From Actinomycetes bacterium (GTDB lineage: Bacteria; Actinomycetota; Thermoleophilia; Solirubrobacterales; Solirubrobacteraceae): DNA of 24,051 nt. This document shows, one piece after another, positions 14,706 to 19,867 of the stretch. How positions within the stretch are numbered: position 1 is the first letter of the stretch; every line of letters starts with the position of its first letter. Both the position numbers and the translations under genes were made by a program. The notes beneath the pieces are model-generated. The model made no database searches. It was not told the DNA's origin and saw only the letters and a list, made by a program, of their open reading frames with translations. The DNA is taken from NCBI GenBank assembly GCA_023404805.1, contig JAEYAL010000170.1:1-24051 (forward strand), given 5' to 3'.

Positions 14706-15167
14706 CTACCTATTGAAGAGCAGCTTCAACTGCTCGATTGCCTTCTCGTCGTCGCCGGCTTCCTCGAAATCTTTGGCCTTCAGGGCGCGACTAACCGCGC
14801 GCTCGAGCTTCGACTGAGCGTCCTTGCGATTCGCTTCCGATGAGCATGAGCCGAAGCGCGAGCCAAGCCCAGTCGGGTCGTTCATGGCCGCAAGGTTTGC
14901 GTCCCGCATCTTCTTGAGCGTCAAGTAAAGATCCCAGAGGGGCGAGTACGTCTTCTCGTCATCCATGTGCTTGGCGGTCCGCATCTCCAGATAGCACGAC
15001 GACACCGGGATGTTGCGTCGGTACTTCCAGACCTTGACCTGCCGAGCGAGCTTCTTGACCGCGCCGTTGTGCTTGGCGTTGACGTCGGTGACGTACTTGT
15101 TGTGGTCTCTCGGATGCGTGAGCATCCAGCCGTCCGCAGGATTCGCGATCCAGCAAAACGCGACGTT
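14706..15167 (-). pseudogene. C-terminal half of a second, different CD-NTase (5'-truncated)
   Basis: The frame is open for about 153 codons, from just after a TGA (15168-15170) to the TAG at 14706. It matches the C-terminal half of SMODS-type nucleotidyltransferases: AFCWIANPADGWMLTHPRDH, VTDVNAKHNGAVKKLARQVK, VSSCYLEMRTAKHM, NLAAMNDPTGL and the end FEEAGDDEKAIEQLKLLFN. The N-terminal half with GS and DxD catalytic motifs is absent, and I found it in no minus frame of the next 430 bases. A start at ATG 15125 would give 139 residues, but without the catalytic core. It is distinct from the intact CD-NTase at 12908-13777 (KVWKYRRNIPVSS versus RLLKKWNAAHSKR), so it is not a simple tandem copy. 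It lies 5 bases before the S-4TM effector, which suggests the operon once had this gene first. Confidence 0.75.
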
Positions 15168-15342
15168 TCATAACCATGTAATCGTCTCGTTAAATCGTTG
15201 CCTCGTCAACGAATTGTTGTTGTGTTTTCTACGTTTTGGCCGCAAACACGGACAGAAACCGACCGAGTTCGAACCAGTGAATTCCAGGGCATATTGGGTT
15301 CGGTTCGAGCTCGACGTCGCCGACCCCTCAATCCGGCATACG

Positions 15343-15365
15343 AAAAATGCCCCGCAAACAGGGGC
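15343..15365 (-). terminator. Rho-independent-type terminator
   Basis: Read on the minus strand, GCCCC-TGTTTGC-GGGGC is followed by ATTTTT, a short GC stem with a T-run. It would stop transcription entering the CBASS region from the right. Confidence 0.55.
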
Positions 15366-15376
15366 GCGGGGCGTAG

Positions 15377-15393
15377 TTGATAATGGTTCTCAT
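15377..15393 (-). promoter_or_regulatory. Fur/Zur-like box, copy 1 (ATGAGAAnnnTTATCAA)
   Basis: The minus strand reads ATGAGAACCATTATCAA. It shares all 14 fixed positions with a motif at 19838-19854 in the recombinase leader. Read on the plus strand it matches the classical Fur consensus at about 13 of 19 positions. No gene is directly downstream, so it may be a stranded operator. Confidence 0.4.
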
Positions 15394-15604
15394 TTGGTAC
15401 AAAGAGCAAACGGCCGATCCTTTGCCAGGGCTTCGTTCGGATCTTGCTCCGCGGACAACTCGGTGTTTTCCGCGACGAACTGGGTCAAGGGCAACTGGAG
15501 CCACTGCGTGGCAAAACTTGCGGACCAAGCGTACGAGCTAGCTACGTACGGCGAGAAGGACCCACTCGAGGAGATTCCGCTGCTGGCCGGGAGGCCAGAT
15601 CGGC

Positions 15605-16609
15605 ATGGCTAGCGGCACGACATCTCGGAGCCGCGCAACGTTCACCAAAGAGGCGTTGAGGACGGAGTACCGCGCGAGACTCACTCGCCACAAACGCGCC
15701 AAGAAGGAACTCCGTCGCGTGCTCACGGAGCTCATCCAAGATCTCGGCAACGACGAGAACCTCCGACCCGTTCCGCTCGTCCAGGCTGGCGTCAAGGAAT
15801 TCGACTCGTTCTACGACAAAGCGAAGCGCAAACGACAGGAGCGCAAGGTCGCTGATGTCGCCAGCTGCTTTGACGAGATTCGTGACGTCGTCCGTGCTCG
15901 CGTGATCTGTCAAACCCTCGCGGATGTGGTTCGCTTCGGCGAGATCCTGGAACGCGAGTCTGACGACTTCTTCGTCAGCCGTAGCGGCCCAGAGCTGCAC
16001 GGTCCCGACTCCAACCCACGGGGATACCGATCGGTTCATTACGAACTCGTAGTTTCGGTGCGCGAGCGAGGCGACTACGAGTCCGTGACGTGCGAGCTAC
16101 AGGTCTGTACGACGCTCCAGTTCGCTTGGAACTTGTTTACCCATGGAGACGTCTACAAGGCCAAGCAAGTCGAGCCATTTGTGGGGTCCCTGATGCGCGA
16201 TCTCAGCGAGTTTCTCTTCGTGGCAGATACCTTTGCGGGCCGGGTCATTCAGCGCGTCGAAGCTGAAACCAAGTCGTTAACGGCCAACAACGCCGTCGTG
16301 AAGCCGTCTCTGTCCGCAGCGCAGACGACTACAGCGATCGGTCGCCAGGCGGGCACCAGTGAACACTTACTGCTGCCGACAGTCGATCGCGTTCAGCCAT
16401 TGGTCGCCGTTCCTGCGACTTCGACAATTGGACTGAGGTCCGCGTTGAGCTCGGCGAGCCGGGCCCGATTTTCGACGCCACCGGAGCTACTTCGAGCGGG
16501 GCGCCGTCGCATCGATCACGCGGCCGTTTTCCATTTCAAGGGACAGCACCCAACATTCCTTCGGCGGAGCGTCCCTGCCGCAGCCTTCGCCGTACCACAC
16601 GTGGCCTAG
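15605..16609 (+). CDS. RelA/SpoT-domain protein (possible alarmone synthetase-type toxin)
   Basis: 334 residues from ATG 15605, with GGGAGG about 10 bases upstream. The RelA/SpoT nucleotidyltransferase core spans about 60-190: VKEFDSFYDKAKRK, FDEIRDVVRARVIC (Asp94), RGYRSVHYEL (139-148), CELQVCTTLQFAW (Glu164, Gln166) and FTHGDVYK. Canonical synthetases read ExQxRT; here the Arg is Cys168. There is no HD hydrolase, TGS or ACT domain, so it is a stand-alone synthetase-like protein. Family members transfer pyrophosphate from ATP to GTP/GDP, and some are toxins that modify nucleotides or tRNA. Residues after about 230 look poorly constrained, and the last 41 codons are antisense to the lipoprotein gene, so the C-terminus may be altered. 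It is divergent from the CBASS operon, and no obvious antitoxin is beside it. Confidence 0.8.
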   Translation: MASGTTSRSRATFTKEALRTEYRARLTRHKRAKKELRRVLTELIQDLGNDENLRPVPLVQAGVKEFDSFYDKAKRKRQERKVADVASCFDEIRDVVRARVICQTLADVVRFGEILERESDDFFVSRSGPELHGPDSNPRGYRSVHYELVVSVRERGDYESVTCELQVCTTLQFAWNLFTHGDVYKAKQVEPFVGSLMRDLSEFLFVADTFAGRVIQRVEAETKSLTANNAVVKPSLSAAQTTTAIGRQAGTSEHLLLPTVDRVQPLVAVPATSTIGLRSALSSASRARFSTPPELLRAGRRRIDHAAVFHFKGQHPTFLRRSVPAAAFAVPHVA

Positions 16610-16897
16610 CCCAGACGGCGCCATGGAGTCCTCATAGGGCGGAACCTCCTCGTCAGGCTGACCCAGCAGCGCGACTACCTGCCGCAACGTCAGCCCGCGA
16701 AACGCGTTGCTCTCGGCGATTGCCTGCGCTATTGCATCCTGAGTTGTCGGACTGGACCAGCTCTTTACGATCGCGGAAGGCGTCGGCGCCATTTTGGCAT
16801 CTTCGTCGCTTCCGCCACAGCCCCCGATCATCACCGCGGCAGCGGCGAGACCGAAGGCTGTGGCCAGATGACGAGGCAGGCTCGGAGCGGCTTTCAC
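16487..16897 (-). CDS. Putative lipoprotein with SmpA/BamE-like repeat motif
   Basis: 136 residues from GTG 16897; an in-frame GTG at 16927 would add ten residues with no better ribosome site. A signal peptide with lipobox (LAAAAVMIGGC, Cys27) predicts lipid attachment outside the membrane. The mature part contains LTLRQVVALLGQPDEE, which resembles the helix-turn of SmpA/OmlA-type domains, then HVWYGEGCGRDAPPKECWVLSLE with two cysteines that could pair. It follows the unknown gene at 16950-17597 on the same strand (52 bases from its stop) and is likely co-transcribed. Its 3' end overlaps the RelA/SpoT gene by 123 bases. Function unknown. Confidence 0.75.
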   Translation of the reverse strand: MKAAPSLPRHLATAFGLAAAAVMIGGCGGSDEDAKMAPTPSAIVKSWSSPTTQDAIAQAIAESNAFRGLTLRQVVALLGQPDEEVPPYEDSMAPSGLGHVWYGEGCGRDAPPKECWVLSLEMENGRVIDATAPRSK

Positions 16898-16949
16898 GGA
16901 AACCAGTGAATCAGGTGCTGCGAGCACTCATCGCCGCACTCGACGAACC

Positions 16950-17597
16950 TCAGTTGCTCCCGGGGATCTCTTCTTCGTCAACCGGCAGAGTCACGAGCTG
17001 TTTCTTCGGTGAGTCGCAGGCCGTCATGACGTTGGACCGCATCTTCACCTTGCGTCCATCGTAGTCGCGCCCGGTCAGCGATTCGTTGTGCCACGGCCAA
17101 ACCTTCTTGTGGTTCGCGATCAGCAGCGATCGGTTCGGGCGCTTGGCCCACTTTATCGACCAGGACTGATAGCTCGGGGCTCTCGTGCCCTTGGCCCGCG
17201 TCAGGAGGACCTGGCAGACCTTGATTTGCTGGTTCCGGTCGTAGGGGTCCACGGCGCCGGTACTGATGCGGTCGCCTCCGCCCTTACGGTTGTGCGCGAT
17301 GGCCCAGCCGCGATCGTCGTTCCATTGGTCCATCCGCGAACCGCGTCGGATGCGCAAGCGCTTCCACCGCGAGTCGACGCCCTTCCCACGAATCTGTTCC
17401 CACTCGTAGAGATCACGGATCACGTGCAGCCCCTCGTTGCGATACACGGTCGCCACGTTGGCGTTCCAGAGGTTGAACACTGCGTACATCGCTCGCCCTC
17501 GCGCGTTGTCGCAGTCGCGAGTTCTGTGACGGGTCCCGGCGCGTACCCACTGGTCCCCGGCGGCGCTGTCATTCGTACGGGTGACACCATCCCTCAT
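16950..17597 (-). CDS. Hypothetical protein, three conserved-looking cysteines
   Basis: 215 residues from ATG 17597; the frame stays open to 17816, but that part looks non-coding, and ATG 17489 (MYAVFNLWN) would give a 179-residue core. The clear part reads RDCDNARGRAMYAVFNLWNA, GLHVIRDLYEWEQIRGKG, DDRGWAIAHNRKGGG, IKVCQVLLTRAKG and SNVMTACDSPKKQ. Many Trp, Arg and Lys and three Cys suggest a compact, perhaps extracytoplasmic domain, but I see no clean signal peptide. I do not recognise a family. It is upstream of the lipoprotein gene on the same strand and downstream of the PASTA protein gene. Confidence 0.6.
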   Translation of the reverse strand: MRDGVTRTNDSAAGDQWVRAGTRHRTRDCDNARGRAMYAVFNLWNANVATVYRNEGLHVIRDLYEWEQIRGKGVDSRWKRLRIRRGSRMDQWNDDRGWAIAHNRKGGGDRISTGAVDPYDRNQQIKVCQVLLTRAKGTRAPSYQSWSIKWAKRPNRSLLIANHKKVWPWHNESLTGRDYDGRKVKMRSNVMTACDSPKKQLVTLPVDEEEIPGSN

Positions 17598-17886
17598 CGA
17601 TGTGACGTCCGCTCCCACATCGGCCGAGTTCCGCCCATCGGGCGCCTGACTGCGCAGAGTTGGTGCAAAGCGCCGCAGTTCCGGCGGATGTTGAGGACTA
17701 CGGTGGGCTCGTGGACCGAACGAACAGCTTCGTGACCGAACTACATGCCGAAGGCCTGACCTAGCAACAAGCGCGCATAGCCGCCGCCGTACTGGCCAGC
17801 GCGGCTCCATCGGCAATATCGCCGAGGAAGCCCCCTCGCGCGGAACACCCGAACTCGCGAAGCGGCGGTCCCGCGCAGCAGCCGAG
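17598..17886. other. Intergenic stretch without a supported gene
   Basis: 289 bases between the PASTA gene stop and the unknown gene. Frames are open on both strands but show no domain, start signal or codon pattern I can defend. A 5' extension of the minus-strand gene at 16950-17597 could reach into it. Confidence 0.4.
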
Positions 17887-18474
17887 CTAGCCGTTACGTG
17901 GCTCGAGTTTCACCGTCATGGTGCGCGTAGGCTCGAACGGCGCGCCCGAAGCCGGGGTCTGCGACGCTGCGACCTCACCCGAACCGACGAACCGGACCTT
18001 CGCGAAGCCCGCCGCGCGCAACGCGGCGGCCGCGTCAGCTCGCTCAAGCCCGATGACGCTGGGAGCGGTTCTGGGTTTGAAGCGCGGCATCGGTGTGACT
18101 GCTTCCGGCGCAAGCGCTTGCTTGCGCGGACCGTCGATCGCCCGCCCTGCGATATCAGCTTCCAACCGGACAGCGCGCGGCCCGAACTCGTGTCCGACCT
18201 TCGTCGTGCACCGCCCCTCTTTGACGCGCACCCGGATTCGGACGGCGTCGGAGTTCTGCGATTCGACCGCGACCTTGAGCTCGTCACAAGGCGAGTAGAC
18301 ACCGGGAGCACCGACGACCAGCCGATGTTGGCTCCCGGTGCCAAGCACACCCCACGCAACATCGCGGGTAGGCCACAGCACCAATCTGGACACGGCCAGC
18401 CACGCGCCGACCAGCACAACGACGACCGCGACGGCGATCAGCGGCAATCGGCGCGCGAGGCGGGGCTTAGACAT
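17887..18474 (-). CDS. Membrane-anchored PASTA-domain protein
   Basis: 195 residues from ATG 18474; a GTG at 18516 would add 14 residues, and neither has a clear ribosome site. One N-terminal membrane helix (about 9-30, LPLIAVAVVVVLVGAWLAVS) puts the rest outside the cell. Residues about 50-110 form a beta-rich region with two Cys (SPCDELKVAVESQNSDAV; EGRCTTKVGHEFG). A single PASTA domain ends the protein (about 136-195: APSVIGLERADAAAALRAAG, FAKVRFVGSGEVAASQTPAS). PASTA domains bind peptidoglycan or penicillin-like ligands in kinases and PBPs; here there is no kinase. It is a probable cell-wall-associated protein of unknown role. Confidence 0.75.
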   Translation of the reverse strand: MSKPRLARRLPLIAVAVVVVLVGAWLAVSRLVLWPTRDVAWGVLGTGSQHRLVVGAPGVYSPCDELKVAVESQNSDAVRIRVRVKEGRCTTKVGHEFGPRAVRLEADIAGRAIDGPRKQALAPEAVTPMPRFKPRTAPSVIGLERADAAAALRAAGFAKVRFVGSGEVAASQTPASGAPFEPTRTMTVKLEPRNG

Positions 18475-18652
18475 CAATTGGACTATGGCGGAGGTGCTAG
18501 CGGGGGCCGCGACCAACGGTGGTCACGGCCCCGGGTGTTCATTGGGCGAGCGTGACTCCGAAGCCGTTCACCGCTGCCTGGACGCTTTGGAAACGGTCGT
18601 CGCACGGGGCGATTCCGGCGGGCTTGCTTCCGCCGATCAGCATTCCGTTGGG

Positions 18653-19183
18653 GGTACCGGAGCGCTGAACATCGGGGCGACGCGAGCGCGCGACGAGCTC
18701 GCGCCCGCGAGCACCAAGCAGGTCCTGTCTCGCTGGCCCGCCAACCTCGGGTTGATCCACGACATCGGCTGCCGCACCGGCAAGCGCTGCCGCGGCGAGT
18801 GCGCCGTCCGGCAGATCGATACCCGCGTGGGTCACGACGTTTCGCGGTTCTTCTACGCCGCCAAAGCCAACCGAAACGAGCGCGAGGCTGGGCTCGCCGA
18901 CCTGGAGCCGGTCGATGCGCCGTTCTTCTCCGGCAGCCCGAGGACACCACGGGCCAACGTCCACCCAACCGTCAAACCGATCTCAGTGATGCGCTGGCTG
19001 GTGCGGCTCGTGACCCCGCCGCTGGGCGTGGTGCTCGATCCGTTTGCCGGAAGTGGCAGCACCGGTTGCGCTGCCCTGCTGGAAGACCGCCAGTTCATCG
19101 GCATCGAGCGCGAAACGAGCTACGTGGAGATCGCCCGGCGGCGGCTGTCTCATTGGGCAAGACAGGACGAAGGCCCCGCATGA
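18653..19183 (+). pseudogene. DNA methyltransferase, C-terminal fragment (N4/N6-adenine/cytosine type)
   Basis: About 176 codons match the C-terminal half of site-specific N4/N6 methyltransferases: GTGALNIGATR, SRWPANLGLIHDIG, SRFFYAAKANRNEREAGL, NVHPTVKPISVMRWLVRL and the SAM-binding motif VLDPFAGSGSTGCAA, ending GIERETSYVEIARRRLSHW. The catalytic (D/S)PP(Y/W) motif, which lies first in this class, is missing. Upstream of GTGALNI the frame stays open into the antisense of the PASTA gene without homology or a good start. So this is a 5'-truncated relic. It is unlikely to be the partner of the NaeI-like enzyme, whose family usually pairs with C5-cytosine methyltransferases. Such genes are common in phages and integrative elements. 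Confidence 0.75.
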
Positions 19184-19284
19184 CTGGGGCGCAACAAACG
19201 GCGACCGGATGGTCGCCCGGTGGACGAAGGAGCCCGCTCTTTTGCCTACCGAAACGATCATCCACAACCAAGGAGGACTGGGCG

Positions 19285-19683
19285 ATGACCAAAGCTCAGG
19301 AAACCTACGAACGCGTTGAAGCGCTCGTCGCCAAGGGCACAACCAGGCCCGACGCCTTCCGGACCGTCGCTGCCGAGAACGACCAAAGCGTCGATTCGGT
19401 CCGCGGCTCGTACTACTCGGGACGTCGTCAGGCGACTGGAAGCAGCGGGACGGCACGAGGCGGACGCCGCAAGCGCCAGACGGAGACGACCGCCGAGAGC
19501 GCTATCGCGTCCGCCATTCAGGCGCTCGAGCAATCGATCCGCGACATCCAGCAGGAAGTCGATCTGGCCGGAGACCGCGCCGCCGAAGCCAAACGCGAGC
19601 ACGACGCGCTCGCCGAAGCGGCACTCCCGAAGATCGAGGCCATCCAGGCCAAGATCGCCGCGCTGCAGGAGGGCCAGGCTTAG
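19285..19683 (+). CDS. Small HTH/coiled-coil protein of mobile-element type
   Basis: 132 residues from ATG 19285, with AAGGAGG 8 bases upstream; this strong site rejects the longer frame that begins at 18799. The N-terminal part (AQETYERVEALVAKGTTRPDAFRTVA, SVDSVRGSYYSGRRQ; about 4-50) reads like a small helix-turn-helix that recognises DNA. A basic linker (GGRRKRQ) follows, then a coiled coil about 70-130 (IQALEQSIRDIQQEVDLAGD, KIEAIQAKIAALQEG). It is probably a dimeric DNA-binding protein. It lies 184 bases before the recombinase on the same strand and may regulate it or help with DNA bridging. Exact role unknown. Confidence 0.75.
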   Translation: MTKAQETYERVEALVAKGTTRPDAFRTVAAENDQSVDSVRGSYYSGRRQATGSSGTARGGRRKRQTETTAESAIASAIQALEQSIRDIQQEVDLAGDRAAEAKREHDALAEAALPKIEAIQAKIAALQEGQA

Positions 19684-19810
19684 CCGCCTGGCAGACGGAT
19701 GAGGCCGCCGATCACAAGCACGAGAACGTGCGCCCGGTCGGCGGCCAACCCCGGTGAAACAGAAGACGTCGAGCGCCACAGCGCTCCGCCTGTTTTACCG
19801 GACTTTCAAC

Positions 19811-19839
19811 TTGGGGACGCCCGCAAACGGGCGTAAAAT
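19811..19839 (+). promoter_or_regulatory. Recombinase promoter with a palindromic spacer
   Basis: TTGGGG (19811-19816), a 17-base spacer, and TAAAAT (19834-19839) form a sigma-70-like promoter 28 bases before the recombinase ATG. The spacer is almost wholly an inverted repeat, ACGCCCG-CAAA-CGGGCGT (19817-19834), an ideal place for a repressor. Confidence 0.6.
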
Positions 19840-19854
19840 GAGAATAGTTATCAA
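19838..19854 (+). promoter_or_regulatory. Fur/Zur-like box, copy 2 (ATGAGAAnnnTTATCAA)
   Basis: ATGAGAATAGTTATCAA overlaps the -10 box end and reaches to just before the AAAGGAGG ribosome site of the recombinase. It shares all 14 fixed bases with the copy at 15377-15393. A protein bound here would block transcription or translation of the recombinase. Confidence 0.4.
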
Positions 19855-19867
19855 AAGGAGGGTGTTG

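Larger units (their letters stand above)
15171..15604. other. Scarred non-coding interval between CBASS remnant and RelA/SpoT gene
   Basis: I see no intact gene in these 434 bases. The left part is AT-rich. At 15242-15263 the plus strand encodes QTRTETD, as in the C-terminal tail of the serine recombinase at 19868 (18 of 22 bases equal), a possible recombinase relic. A minus-strand terminator (15343-15365) and a Fur-like box (15377-15393) follow. Just before the next start, CTGGCC-GGGA-GGCCAG forms a hairpin at 15583-15598. The interval begins where the second CD-NTase is cut off, so it is probably an old recombination junction. Confidence 0.5.

Noticed and set aside
15010..15612. 200-residue plus-strand frame across the interval left of the RelA/SpoT gene
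   Set aside because: It starts antisense to the CD-NTase fragment, crosses a terminator and has no domain. No RNA or protein is supported.
17088..17735. 215-residue plus-strand frame
   Set aside because: It is antisense to the unknown minus-strand gene, with shadow-like Val/Ala/Arg composition. The minus frame has more natural Trp, Tyr and Cys use, though I hold this with only moderate confidence.
18653..19183. Methyltransferase fragment as the partner of the NaeI-like enzyme
   Set aside because: It is the wrong methyltransferase class for the family, lacks the catalytic motif and is 6.5 kb away.
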